From contig NZ_JAFBDT010000003.1 of the NCBI RefSeq assembly GCF_016908355.1, positions 124,001 to 188,000 on the forward strand: a stretch of 64,000 nt of DNA. The letters run 5' to 3'. The DNA comes from Fusibacter tunisiensis (GTDB lineage: Bacteria > Bacillota > Clostridia > Peptostreptococcales > Acidaminobacteraceae). Under the pieces are notes generated by a model. It made no database searches, was not told the DNA's origin, and was given only the letters and a program-made list of their open reading frames with translations. Positions 8,610 to 17,443 of the stretch are shown piece after piece (within the stretch, counting starts at the first letter, position 1; every line of letters starts with the position of its first letter). A program made the translations under genes and the position numbers.

Positions 8610-9051
8610 GGGGATTGTACACAATGTATTAAACGATGCACCCTTTATAGGGGCAATTGTCATCGCAAATGCCTGTCATAGGGCGTGTCCTAATTGTATA
8701 AATGAGCATTTGAAAACAGATGCAATGGCACAAGTAAACACAGCCGGTGAGATTTTAAATCGGGTTTGTGAAAATGGTTTAAATCAAGGCGTTATTTTTT
8801 CTGGATTAGAATGGACAGAACAGCCTGATGATTTAAGAATTCTGGTGAAGGGCGCCTTAGAAAGAGGTCTTGAGGTGATGATTTATACACACCAGGATGA
8901 ACATGTATTTTTGGAAAACTTTTCAGAATTTATTGGAAAACCCATTTATGTAAAATTTGGATTTTATGATGAAACGGTGTGCGACAACACTCACACGTCA
9001 TTCGGCGTTTATTTGGCATCTAAGAATCAATATATAAAATTTTTAGCGTAA
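8575..9051 (+). CDS. nrdG: anaerobic ribonucleotide reductase activating protein (radical SAM)
   Basis: Activase that uses S-adenosylmethionine and a [4Fe-4S] cluster to install the glycyl radical on NrdD. The 158-residue product has the CX3CX2C cluster motif at Cys34, Cys38 and Cys41 ('ACHRACPNC') after a 'PFIGAIVIAN' strand. I start at 8575, behind a TTGGAG ribosome site inside the end of nrdD; a longer frame from 8524 has no ribosome site. It is translationally coupled to nrdD. Confidence 0.9.
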   Translation: MKISLQTPIRYKGIVHNVLNDAPFIGAIVIANACHRACPNCINEHLKTDAMAQVNTAGEILNRVCENGLNQGVIFSGLEWTEQPDDLRILVKGALERGLEVMIYTHQDEHVFLENFSEFIGKPIYVKFGFYDETVCDNTHTSFGVYLASKNQYIKFLA

Positions 9052-9125
9052 AGAGACTTGAAATCAACCTCATTTTTGTATATTATGTATTTCTTATCAT
9101 TGAAATAAAAAATGGGAAGGCTATT

Positions 9126-9791
9126 ATGTCCGTTAAGTGTAAAATATGCAACAGTGGAACAAGAATTTCTACACATCCAAAAGAGGGAAGTGTCTATTAT
9201 GTGTGTCCAGTTTGTGAGTTTATTTCGTTAGATTCGAAGTTTTATTTAAATGAGCGTCAGGAACTCGAACGCTATGGAAGTCATAATAATTCTGTGACGG
9301 ATTTAAGATACGTGGCGTATTTTAAAACTTTTATTGAAGAAACGATTATGAATTTTATTGGAGAGGGCAAAACGGGTCTTGATTTTGGAAGCGGGCCTGA
9401 ACCTGTACTTGCAACACTACTTGAAAGAGATTATGATTTTGACATGGATGTATATGATAAATTTTTTGCCAGTGAGCGCGTCTATGTGGGCAAACAGTAT
9501 GACCTAATTACATCTACAGAAGTGGTGGAGCACTTAGATGACCCACTTAACTATTTTAAGGTATTTAAGGATTCTTTGAAGGCAGATGGCATTCTGGCAA
9601 TTATGACACAATTTCATCCTGTAGAGGATTCGGTTTTTTGGAACTGGCATTATAGAAGGGACCCGAGTCATATTTCTTTTTACACCCCCAGAACGATGGC
9701 GAAAATTGCATCTATACTGGGATTTGAAGTGCTTTATAGTGATGCATATAAAAATACAGTCTTTAAACATAAAAGAAACGCGCCAAGCTGA
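9126..9791 (+). CDS. class I SAM-dependent methyltransferase with N-terminal zinc ribbon
   Basis: 221 residues. Four cysteines in two CxxC pairs (Cys5/8 and 27/30) make a zinc ribbon; the Rossmann methyltransferase core follows with motif I 'GLDFGSGPEPVLATLL' (84-99) and an acidic strand end 'MDVYDK'. 'STEVVEHLDDP' is the usual motif before the central beta strand in Methyltransf_11/23-type enzymes. The substrate is not predictable; Cys-ribbon methyltransferases often act on RNA or small metabolites. GGGAAGG ribosome site. It stands 74 bases after nrdG and may be read through from it. Confidence 0.8.
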   Translation: MSVKCKICNSGTRISTHPKEGSVYYVCPVCEFISLDSKFYLNERQELERYGSHNNSVTDLRYVAYFKTFIEETIMNFIGEGKTGLDFGSGPEPVLATLLERDYDFDMDVYDKFFASERVYVGKQYDLITSTEVVEHLDDPLNYFKVFKDSLKADGILAIMTQFHPVEDSVFWNWHYRRDPSHISFYTPRTMAKIASILGFEVLYSDAYKNTVFKHKRNAPS

Positions 9792-9820
9792 AGCAATTGA
9801 ATTCAGTTTGACGCGTTTTA
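9777..9820. terminator. bidirectional terminator
   Basis: AACGCGCCAAGCTGAA (9777-9792) pairs with TTCAGTTTGACGCGTT (9802-9817) with two weak positions. It overlaps the end of the methyltransferase gene and serves the convergent peptidase gene too. Confidence 0.7.
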
Positions 9821-9821
9821 T

Positions 9822-11831
9822 TTAAATGCCCATAAATGTAAATTTGTCCGTTTGTTCATCAATAATTTTTTCGATAGATTTGCCAGCGCCATGTCCTGCT
9901 TTTTCGTCAATTCGAATGAGCATAGGGGCATCGCTGGTGTTTTTTGCCTGCAAAGTTGAAATGTATTTAAATGAATGCGCTGGAACGACTCGATCATCGT
10001 GGTCAGCAGTCATGACCATAATGGCTGGATAGTCTTTTGCTTCAATGTTATGCAGTGGTGAATAGGCATATACTGTCTTGAAGTCGGCTTCTTCTTCAGG
10101 GTTTCCATATTCTACCACCCATCCCCAACCAATGGTAAATTTGTGGTATCTGAGCATATCCATTACCCCAACTTGAGGGAAAACGGCTTTAAAAAGATCA
10201 GGCCTTTGGTTGACTACAGCGCCCATTAAAAGGCCGCCATTAGAGCCACCTTGTATGGAGAGTTTGGCACTAGAGGTGTATTTTTTTTCAATGAGTGTTT
10301 CTGCAACGGCAATGAAATCATCGAAAACATTTTGTTTTTTATGGCGCATGCCATCTCTGTGCCACCCTTCACCGTATTCTGAGCCACCTCGAATATTGGC
10401 TTGTGCATAAATTCCCCCTTGTTCAATTAGATATATGTTGGCAGGGTTATAGGCAGGTGGAAGTGATATGTTAAAGCCACCATAAGCATAAAGTAATGTG
10501 GGGTTTTTTCCGTTGAGTTTCATATCTTTTTTATGTGTTAAAAATACGGGCACTTGAGTTCCATCTTTGCTGGTGCAGAATATTTGTGTTGTTGTTAAGG
10601 CATTTACATCATAAGTGAGTGTCGATGTTTTAAAGGGGGTTATTTCATATGTTTTTTTGTTGAAGGCCATTAATGCAAGTGGTGATACAAATGAGCCATA
10701 AGTGAAAAGTATTTCTTCAGAGTCATCTGATGCACTCATGTCATAGACCATTCCAATTCCAGGCAGTGCCCATTCTGTTTTAGGATTTCCCTTTGCATCC
10801 ATTAAAATAACTTTTGAAACAACATCCTCAAGATAGATCAGAACAAAAAGATCTCCAAATTTCCATGCATTTTGCAGGTTGAGTGCGCCTTCTGCTATAA
10901 AATCTTTTTGCTCTAATGTGTTTGGATTGATTTGAATAATTTTTTTTCTAAAAGCCTTGTCATCTGTGAGGAAGTATAGCCATTCATCCGATTCACCTAG
11001 ATAATCGTATTCATAGTTAAATCCTGTAAATAGTGTTTTGAAAGGTCCGGTTTCTTGTGCGGGTTTAATTCGAATCTCGTTGCCATATGTGCCTTCGGAG
11101 AGCGTTAGTATGAGATTTTTAGTGTCCTTTGATACAGTAAGGCTGCTATAGCGCAATGGGTGCTTAGGATCTTCAAAAATGAGTTTGTCTTTAGACTGGT
11201 CAGTCCCTAATTTATGGTAGTAGATTTTCATGTTTTCGTTTTTGGCGGAAAGTTCTTTGCCAGTTTCTGGTTTTTCGTAGCTGGAGTAATAGAACCCATC
11301 ATTAAGCCAAGAGACAAGTGTGAACTTAACATTTTTTATGGTATCTTTTAAAGGCTGTTTATTTTCCAAATCTAAAATTATGATTTCCTGCCAGTCAGAG
11401 CCTGATTCTGATTTAAGGCAGGCAAGGTAACGGTGGTCTTTAGAAGCACCATTAAGGGTAACGGCTACAGTACCATCATCTGATAGGGTATTGGGGTCAA
11501 GTAGAATTTCCGGTTTGCCCTGAAGGCCTTTTTGGATATAGTAAACGTATTGACTTTGAAGCCCTGAATTCATACTAAAAACGATAGAGTCGCCAATTCG
11601 CCGAACACCACCAAATTTCTCATAATTGTAGAGTTCTTTAAGTCTGGTCTTAATATTTGCCCGACCTGGCATTTGTGAAAGAACGGATTCTGTCAGGGCG
11701 TTTTGTGCTTTTATCCAGTCTTTTAAATCAGGGTCAGAGTCGTCTTCCATCCATCTATATGGATCTTCCACCTGCTGACCAAAATGAATTTCTTTAACAT
11801 CTTCTTTCCGAGTACTTGGGTAAGTATACAT
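9822..11831 (-). CDS. prolyl oligopeptidase family serine peptidase (S9A)
   Basis: 669 residues with no signal peptide, so a cytoplasmic oligopeptidase cutting after proline in short peptides. The N-terminal peptidase_S9_N part starts with 'EDPYRWMEDD' and forms the beta-propeller (to about 400). The alpha/beta hydrolase domain follows with nucleophile Ser530 in 'GGSNGG', Asp613 in 'DDRVVP' and His647 in 'GHGAGKS'. 'QGGIYAQANIRGGSEYGEGWH' is the typical S9A sequence before the nucleophile. AATGGAGG ribosome site. Tandem with the isoprenoid-synthase-like gene upstream, 31 bases apart, so probably co-transcribed. Confidence 0.93.
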   Translation of the reverse strand: MYTYPSTRKEDVKEIHFGQQVEDPYRWMEDDSDPDLKDWIKAQNALTESVLSQMPGRANIKTRLKELYNYEKFGGVRRIGDSIVFSMNSGLQSQYVYYIQKGLQGKPEILLDPNTLSDDGTVAVTLNGASKDHRYLACLKSESGSDWQEIIILDLENKQPLKDTIKNVKFTLVSWLNDGFYYSSYEKPETGKELSAKNENMKIYYHKLGTDQSKDKLIFEDPKHPLRYSSLTVSKDTKNLILTLSEGTYGNEIRIKPAQETGPFKTLFTGFNYEYDYLGESDEWLYFLTDDKAFRKKIIQINPNTLEQKDFIAEGALNLQNAWKFGDLFVLIYLEDVVSKVILMDAKGNPKTEWALPGIGMVYDMSASDDSEEILFTYGSFVSPLALMAFNKKTYEITPFKTSTLTYDVNALTTTQIFCTSKDGTQVPVFLTHKKDMKLNGKNPTLLYAYGGFNISLPPAYNPANIYLIEQGGIYAQANIRGGSEYGEGWHRDGMRHKKQNVFDDFIAVAETLIEKKYTSSAKLSIQGGSNGGLLMGAVVNQRPDLFKAVFPQVGVMDMLRYHKFTIGWGWVVEYGNPEEEADFKTVYAYSPLHNIEAKDYPAIMVMTADHDDRVVPAHSFKYISTLQAKNTSDAPMLIRIDEKAGHGAGKSIEKIIDEQTDKFTFMGI

Positions 11832-11862
11832 AATTGTCCTCCATTTATTTTAATTCATGTCT

Positions 11863-13110
11863 CTAATTATTGTTTCTATATAAAATTAAAAAATCCTTCT
11901 TTGGGGACGGAGGAAAAATGGACCCCTGACCTGTCCCTGAATGAAAATATTGTTTGCCAATTTTTTTCAAGTTAGCGTGCTGTGTTAAGCTCACAACTTG
12001 CATGGATTCAATATATTTTAAGATATTTTTTGAAAAAAATTCTTTTTGCTCATGAACAGCATCCCCAATTAGGAGGGTCATACTACTACTCAAAAGTGAT
12101 TTTAAATCAGTGGAAAACTTTACATTTTGAGTCACTATTTTTTCTAATGTCAAGGATGAAAAATATATCAGTTTTTTGAGGGTATCTGTTTTTGAAGTTA
12201 ATGAATTTTGAGTTGAAAAGAGTGTAGAATGATTAACAGAAGCATCGATTTTCATATCCTGTAGGTCATCTGCCAGTTGAAGGACGATGCCATATCCAAT
12301 TAGAAAGTCTAGTTGTTCATTCGAAAGTGTCCCTAAAACAAGATAGCCATCCGCCACAACGGAGGCAGCCCCCTTGTTGAAAGTTAAATATTTTAGAGTG
12401 TCCATTGATAAACTGCTGTTTTGCTGTTCAAGACTGTCGACCTGTGCTTTGTGAATCTGGAGCAAACTTTCATAGATTTCTGGATATTTTAAACGTGGGT
12501 ACTGAAATTCGATTAATGAAACCATCTCAAAAACATCAGATTCATGTCTATTGTTAGAATATATTTGTTCACCACGCAATCGTTGCCCTAATTTTTCTAC
12601 AAATACTCTTTTTTCATGCATGCTTATGTCTAAGGTATCCATAAGATTGTCTGTCAAAGGATAAAGCATACTATATGCAAACATAGCATCAGTAAGTTCA
12701 AAAGGTTGTCCAGCCATCATTTGGATAGCATTCATAATCCAAACATTTCGAAGTGCTTGGAATATGGATTCTTCATCAATATCTTCCCATCTTGTTTGAA
12801 CACGCGTGATGAAAGTCTCAGTTGTTTTTATGTAATCTCCAATAACAGATTGATTAATGACTTTTGCATTTATGTTAAGCCACAGTGAAACAAGCGTCAT
12901 AAGATGTGTGTGTGTTTCAGGTGTAATTTTTTTATCTTTGCGGACCATTTCGCAAACTTGTTTTAATTTCATTTTAAGGCGGAAGTAGCGAATGGCTTGC
13001 TTTGTTGAGTAAAAGGGTCTGATTTTAAAAACTGAAGGTATAGGAGAGGGTGTGTAATGGTCCCAAGTATTAAGATATTCATTTAATAGTTTATCGTATC
13101 GTTCATACAT
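11863..13110 (-). CDS. class I isoprenoid-synthase-fold protein
   Basis: 415-residue, mostly alpha-helical protein. Two aspartate clusters typical of trans-isoprenyl diphosphate synthases and terpene cyclases are present: 'TDNLMDTLD' (Asp154/Asp158) and 'LADDLQD' (281-285), each followed or preceded by the right helical spacing, with 'NKGAASVVADGYLVLG' between. They should bind the Mg-diphosphate of an allylic substrate. The order resembles the 'class 1 isoprenoid biosynthesis enzyme' families seen in Firmicutes; the product is unknown. The C-terminus (about 391-403) is encoded by the dispersed repeat at 11903-11938, so the last 25 or so residues are probably not ancestral. Confidence 0.65.
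   Translation of the reverse strand: MYERYDKLLNEYLNTWDHYTPSPIPSVFKIRPFYSTKQAIRYFRLKMKLKQVCEMVRKDKKITPETHTHLMTLVSLWLNINAKVINQSVIGDYIKTTETFITRVQTRWEDIDEESIFQALRNVWIMNAIQMMAGQPFELTDAMFAYSMLYPLTDNLMDTLDISMHEKRVFVEKLGQRLRGEQIYSNNRHESDVFEMVSLIEFQYPRLKYPEIYESLLQIHKAQVDSLEQQNSSLSMDTLKYLTFNKGAASVVADGYLVLGTLSNEQLDFLIGYGIVLQLADDLQDMKIDASVNHSTLFSTQNSLTSKTDTLKKLIYFSSLTLEKIVTQNVKFSTDLKSLLSSSMTLLIGDAVHEQKEFFSKNILKYIESMQVVSLTQHANLKKIGKQYFHSGTGQGSIFPPSPKKDFLILYRNNN
11903..11938 (+). repeat. dispersed GGGGACGG repeat, single copy (half element)
   Basis: Matches the left arm of the element at 13176 from GGGGACGGAGGAAAAATGG through GACCCCTGACCTGTCCCT, about 36 bases identical. No inverted partner lies nearby. 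It falls inside the 3' end of the isoprenoid-synthase-like gene and supplies its final codons. Confidence 0.85.
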
Positions 13111-13175
13111 TTAATAAACCTGCTTTCATTAGTATAAAATGAGTATGACATATGAATATTGGAATTGGGTTAAAA

Positions 13176-13346
13176 TTTTTCGTTTGGGGACGGAGGAAAA
13201 ATGGACCCCTGACCTGTCCCTAATTGAATGAGTGTGTATTACCGTGCTTAAATGGGTAAACATAAAGACAAATCGATTAAAATGGGGGTGTGTTTCATGG
13301 AAAATGGAAGTATGGGTCCGTTTTTCCTCCGTCCCCAAACGAAAAA
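13176..13346 (+). repeat. MITE/REP-like element with 33-bp inverted arms
   Basis: The left arm (13176-13208) and right arm (13314-13346) are inverted copies of each other over 33 bases with one mismatch. Each contains TTTTTCGTTT, then the core GGGGACGGAGGAAAAA, then GGACCC. The interior (about 105 bases) starts with CCTGACCTGTCCCT, as in the copy at 11903. No coding capacity is supported; reading frames across it are artefacts. It lies directly upstream of the DUF2177 ribosome site. Confidence 0.85.
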
Positions 13347-13360
13347 ATGAAGGAGGCGTT

Positions 13361-13756
13361 ATGGGTATTCATATACGTAATTTTGGGATTACTTTTTTTG
13401 TATTTATGGTGGTGGATTTAATATGGCTAGGGCTGATTGCCAAGAATCTTTACGCGAAATATTTGGGATATATTATGGCCGAAAAAGTCAATTGGTCGGC
13501 AGCAATTATCTTTTATATTCTTTTTATCATTGGACTTATTTACTTTGTAATAACACCAGCTGATTCCATAAAAGACGTGATTGTTAGTGGGGCACTATTT
13601 GGATTGATAACGTATGCAACGTACGACTTAACCAATCTTGCAACACTGAAGAATTGGCCAATTACCATAACAATTATCGACTTGATTTGGGGTACGACGC
13701 TTGCAACAGTAACCTCAGCAGTGAGTTATTTGATTATTAATGGGCTTGGTAAATAA
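13361..13756 (+). CDS. DUF2177 family membrane protein
   Basis: 131 residues, four predicted transmembrane helices, matching DUF2177: 'DLIWLGLIAKNLY' near the N-terminus and 'FGLITYATYDLTNLATLKNWP', then 'IDLIWGTTL'. The family's function is unknown. Start at 13361 behind a perfect AGGAGG at 13351-13356; a longer frame from 13232 is only the repeat element read as protein. Monocistronic, with a strong terminator. Confidence 0.85.
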   Translation: MGIHIRNFGITFFVFMVVDLIWLGLIAKNLYAKYLGYIMAEKVNWSAAIIFYILFIIGLIYFVITPADSIKDVIVSGALFGLITYATYDLTNLATLKNWPITITIIDLIWGTTLATVTSAVSYLIINGLGK

Positions 13757-13759
13757 AAG

Positions 13760-13804
13760 ACACGTCTGTAAAGTTAAAGCCCTTTACAGACGTGTAATTT
13801 TTTG
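13760..13804. terminator. terminator between DUF2177 gene and helicase gene
   Basis: A perfect 14-bp stem, ACACGTCTGTAAAG (13760-13773) with its complement at 13782-13795, followed by ATTTTTTTG. It overlaps the last codons of the leftward helicase gene. Confidence 0.85.
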
Positions 13805-14881
13805 TTGAATAAACGATTCAATAGCTTCTAAACGGCTAAAATCTTTTTCAGTAAGAATTGTAATGGCCTTTCCTTTTTCGCCAGCCCTTCCAGTACGTCC
13901 AATACGGTGTACATAATTTTCAGGATCATCCGGCAAGTTATAATTAAACACATGGGTAAGACCCGTTACATCAATGCCTCTAGCAGCTACATCTGTTGCA
14001 ACTAAATACTGAATTTTGCCATCTTTAAATTGAGTCATAACGGACTCTCTTTTGGCTTGAGTCAAATCGCCATGAAGGGCATCCACACTATAACCATACG
14101 CTTTCATTTCATCACATAGAGATTGTGTACCCTTGCGGCTACGACAGAAAATAATGGATTGCCCCGGTTTTTCAGTTGTCAGCAGGGTGGTAAATGTATC
14201 GAATTTCTTTCTGCCAGACGTTTTTATTACCCAATGATCAATTTCATCCAGTGTTATTTTTTGTTTAGGTGCTTGAATAGAAAGCGGATTAACAAGGTGC
14301 TTTTTTGAAAATAAAAGCACATTTTTGCTCATTGTTGCTGTAAAACAAAGGGTTTGATGTTTAGAGGGAAGATATGAAAAAATAGCTTCAACTTCTTTTT
14401 TAAACCCTATGTGAAACATTTGATCCGCTTCATCTACAACCATAAACTCTATAGAATTTAGGGATATGGATTCTCTTCGGATATGATCTAGTAATCGTCC
14501 AGGCGTGGCTATTATCAGATGCGTTTGACCTTGAAGCTTATGCAGTTGAGCTTTTACATCTTGTCCACCGTAAGCGGCGAGAATGCCAATTTCTTGATAG
14601 ATGGAAATAGATCGCGCAACCTGAGTAATCTGTATGGCCAATTCCCGAGTTGGTACAAGGACCAAAGCTTGGACATTTGGCGTATTTACATCAATTTGTT
14701 GAATAATAGGCAACAAAAATGCAAGTGTTTTGCCTGTCCCGGTTTGGGCTTCTGCAAGCAAATCAATTTTTTTGAGAATTTCTGGAATTGCCATCCTCTG
14801 AATTGGCGTGGGGCGGTCGATGCCTTGTTCATCAAGAGTGTAAACCAAATCGTTTTTTATACCAAGTTTATAAAATGTCAT
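13784..14881 (-). CDS. DEAD/DEAH-box RNA helicase
   Basis: 365-residue minimal helicase, just the two RecA-like domains. Q motif 'RPTPIQ' (23-28), motif I 'AQTGTGKT' (45-52), 'PTRELA' (78-83), motif II 'DEAD' (150-153), 'TAT' in place of SAT (about 180), 'HGDLTQ', 'ATDVAARGID' and 'HRIGRTGRAG' are all intact. It lacks the C-terminal RNA-binding tail of DbpA/CshA/DeaD, so substrate choice must come from partners. Likely in ribosome assembly or cold RNA remodelling, by family inference. Confidence 0.93.
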   Translation of the reverse strand: MTFYKLGIKNDLVYTLDEQGIDRPTPIQRMAIPEILKKIDLLAEAQTGTGKTLAFLLPIIQQIDVNTPNVQALVLVPTRELAIQITQVARSISIYQEIGILAAYGGQDVKAQLHKLQGQTHLIIATPGRLLDHIRRESISLNSIEFMVVDEADQMFHIGFKKEVEAIFSYLPSKHQTLCFTATMSKNVLLFSKKHLVNPLSIQAPKQKITLDEIDHWVIKTSGRKKFDTFTTLLTTEKPGQSIIFCRSRKGTQSLCDEMKAYGYSVDALHGDLTQAKRESVMTQFKDGKIQYLVATDVAARGIDVTGLTHVFNYNLPDDPENYVHRIGRTGRAGEKGKAITILTEKDFSRLEAIESFIQQKITRL

Positions 14882-14996
14882 AAAGACTCCTTTTTGTTAT
14901 TTAACAAGGCATTATATCATGAAATGAAATGTTGTACAATTGCAGCCAGTTCGTTATAATAAACTGTGATTTTAAAATAAGAATGGAGGGGGCAGA

Positions 14997-15584
14997 ATGT
15001 CTGAATGTAATATGATGGAACAGGAAGCTATATTGGTAGAATATCAGGCATTAAGGGATGAAATCATATCCGATAAAGAAAATCGAATGAACACACTGGG
15101 GTTCACAATAGCAGGTATTGGAACCGCAATGGCTTTTGTATTAGGACTTGAAAGTACAGCTCTAGAAACTTATAATAACTTTTCCTTTGGATTAATTGCG
15201 TATTCTTTAGTTATGGTCCTAATTGCATTGATAATGACACTGAATTTTACAAAATCAATTTCACGAGTGGGGACTTATATCAAGCATATTATAGAACCAC
15301 AGATTAAGGGGCTTAACTGGGAAAAGGATTGGCAATCCGGATTAGGCCACTTAAAAAAGAAGCGTATGAAAGAACGGAAAATAATATTTAAAAACGCGGC
15401 TAAAGGACAATCAAGAGCGTATTCATTGTATTATTTTATTTTATCAACAGCCATATATGCAGTTTCATTCATGGTGGATTTATGGCAAATTCCAGTGTAT
15501 ATGGTAATCATCACATTGTTTTACTTGATTAATGTTTTTATGTGTTCAAATTTATGGCTAAGATTTTTTGGAGAATGGATATAG
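14997..15584 (+). CDS. four-helix membrane protein of unknown function
   Basis: 195 residues: a short cytoplasmic N-terminus with 'EYQALRDEIISDKENR', two close transmembrane helices (about 33-52 and 60-80), a basic cytoplasmic loop (about 95-135, 'KKKRMKERKIIF') and two more helices. The 'ALRDEI...R' start and 2+2 helix layout are seen in many small uncharacterised bacterial membrane proteins and recall SLATT-type proteins; that is an impression, not an assignment. GGAGGG ribosome site. Twelve bases before the chemoreceptor gene, clearly one operon, so it may be an accessory to that receptor. Confidence 0.6.
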   Translation: MSECNMMEQEAILVEYQALRDEIISDKENRMNTLGFTIAGIGTAMAFVLGLESTALETYNNFSFGLIAYSLVMVLIALIMTLNFTKSISRVGTYIKHIIEPQIKGLNWEKDWQSGLGHLKKKRMKERKIIFKNAAKGQSRAYSLYYFILSTAIYAVSFMVDLWQIPVYMVIITLFYLINVFMCSNLWLRFFGEWI

Positions 15585-15596
15585 AGGGAGTGTAAA

Positions 15597-17330
15597 ATGA
15601 CGATTAAAAAGAAATTATTAAGTGCTGGTATTGTATTGCTTTTAGTTCCTATGCTAATTATAAGCATATTGAGCTATAATAAAGCTAAAGATGAATTTAC
15701 AGAAAGTGGAGAGATTCTTCTGAAAAATGCTGTGGAACAGGTTCAGTACATGATCAAGTTACAGCAACAAGCTGTAGAGAGTGGTGGAATATCAGTTGAA
15801 GAAGCCCAAGAGAATATCAAGACTCTTTTATTAGGTCCCAAAAATGATGATGGCACGCGTCCAATAAATGACACAATCTATCTTGGAGGAACAGGTTATT
15901 TTGTCATTTACTCTGAAGATGGTGTTGAAGTTATGCATCCGTCTCTTGAAGGGGTTGATGTTTGGGATGTTGAAGACAAGTCTGGAAAAGGCATCAAGTT
16001 GGTTCAAGAACAGATTAAAATTGCAAAATCTGGTGGTGGGTATTTTGAATATATCTGGACATTGCCAAACTCTGATGAGACTGAGATGAAAATATCTTAT
16101 CAAAGTTATGATGAAATTTGGGGATGGATTGTATCGGCAGGGGCTTATGAGTCTGAATTTAATGCCCAAGCATCAGAAATGTTTAGAATACTGTTGCTGG
16201 TTATTTCAGTAACAATTATAATTGGAACAATTGCGATGTATTTTTTTGCAAGTGCTTTATCAAAGAATATTCGATTCGTAGATTCTGCTTTAGAGCGCGT
16301 CGCCAGTGGAGATCTCACTGGAAGTGAAATTCATGTAAAAACAAAAGATGAAACAAAATCTCTAAGTGAAAGTTATAATTTAATGCTAGAGAATTTAAAG
16401 GGTATGATAAAAAATTCAAGTAGTACAACCGAGTCTGTGGCACAAACTGCAGAGAGATTGTCTAAAGTAGTAGATGAATCTACAAATGCGATAAATGAAG
16501 TTGTTCTTACAATTCAAGAAATAGCAGAAGCAGTCTCTGAAGAGGCAGAAGGTGCAGAAAAAGTTTCAGATAAAATGAATAATTTATCAGGAAGCATTCA
16601 GAAGTTAACAGAGTTATCAGACGTAATGAACCACTCGGTTTCAAAAACAGAAGATGAAAATAAAAAGGGCATTTCTTCTATGGAAGCACTTGGACGCTCG
16701 TCAGAAAACTCACTTAAGGTTGTTCATGAGATTTCAGAAGTAATTGATCAAGTTAAGTTGTCAAATGATAAAATCAGCACATTTACGGATGTGATTAATT
16801 CGATAGCAGAGCAAACGAATTTGTTGGCACTAAATGCTTCAATTGAAGCGGCAAGAGCAGGAGAAGCTGGGCGAGGTTTTTCAGTTGTAGCTGAAGAAAT
16901 CCGAAAACTTGCAGAAGAATCGGCACATTCGGTTTCGGAAATTAAAGGAATAGTTTCAGAAATTGATTTATATTCAAAGCAATCGGTGGACAAAATGCAA
17001 CAAGTCACATCTGTTGTAGGGGATCAGAATCAAGTTGTGAACCAAACAGTGGCTCAGTTTGAAAATATATCTCACTCAGTTGAAAATCTCAGTAAAAGTA
17101 TTGAACTTTTAAATCGTGAGATAACGCGTATCGCAAATATTCGGGAAGATATGTTAAGTTCCGTTATGGGGATTTCGGCATCAACAGAGGAAACATCTGC
17201 CGCAACTGAAGAAGTATCGGCATCAGCTCAACAACAGTTGGCAGGAATTACAGAAATTGACCAGCAAATGAAAGGCTTAGTAGAGGTTGTTCACGGTCTC
17301 GAGGTTGTTATATCTAAATTTAAAATATAA
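15597..17330 (+). CDS. methyl-accepting chemotaxis protein with Cache sensor
   Basis: 577-residue transmembrane chemoreceptor. TM1 (about 8-28), an extracellular single-Cache-type sensor (about 80-190, with '[11 protein letters not shown]', '[10 protein letters not shown]' and '[14 protein letters not shown]'), TM2 (about 195-217), HAMP (about 218-270), then the coiled-coil signalling domain. The CheA/CheW-contact hairpin '[20 protein letters not shown]' lies near 404-423. The ligand is unknown; sCache_2 domains often bind short organic acids. GGGAG ribosome site. Second gene of a two-gene operon; a terminator follows. Confidence 0.93.
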   Translation: MTIKKKLLSAGIVLLLVPMLIISILSYNKAKDEFTESGEILLKNAVEQVQYMIKLQQQAVESGGISVEEAQENIKTLLLGPKNDDGTRPINDTIYLGGTGYFVIYSEDGVEVMHPSLEGVDVWDVEDKSGKGIKLVQEQIKIAKSGGGYFEYIWTLPNSDETEMKISYQSYDEIWGWIVSAGAYESEFNAQASEMFRILLLVISVTIIIGTIAMYFFASALSKNIRFVDSALERVASGDLTGSEIHVKTKDETKSLSESYNLMLENLKGMIKNSSSTTESVAQTAERLSKVVDESTNAINEVVLTIQEIAEAVSEEAEGAEKVSDKMNNLSGSIQKLTELSDVMNHSVSKTEDENKKGISSMEALGRSSENSLKVVHEISEVIDQVKLSNDKISTFTDVINSIAEQTNLLALNASIEAARAGEAGRGFSVVAEEIRKLAEESAHSVSEIKGIVSEIDLYSKQSVDKMQQVTSVVGDQNQVVNQTVAQFENISHSVENLSKSIELLNREITRIANIREDMLSSVMGISASTEETSAATEEVSASAQQQLAGITEIDQQMKGLVEVVHGLEVVISKFKI

Positions 17331-17335
17331 TTAGA

Positions 17336-17375
17336 AAAGCGCATCTCAGATTGTAATTTTGAGATGCGCTTTGTT
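17336..17375 (+). terminator. terminator after the chemoreceptor operon
   Basis: AAAGCGCATCTCA (17336-17348) pairs perfectly with TGAGATGCGCTTT (17360-17372). The T-run is short, so efficiency may be modest. Confidence 0.75.
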
Positions 17376-17443
17376 AACGAACAAGTTGAAGAAATACCAT
17401 CATGAGATATAATAAATATACGACGTACAAATGAGGGCATAAA

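Noticed and set aside
13232-13360. N-terminal extension of the DUF2177 gene
   Set aside because: It translates the palindromic repeat; AGGAGG at 13351 sets the start at 13361.
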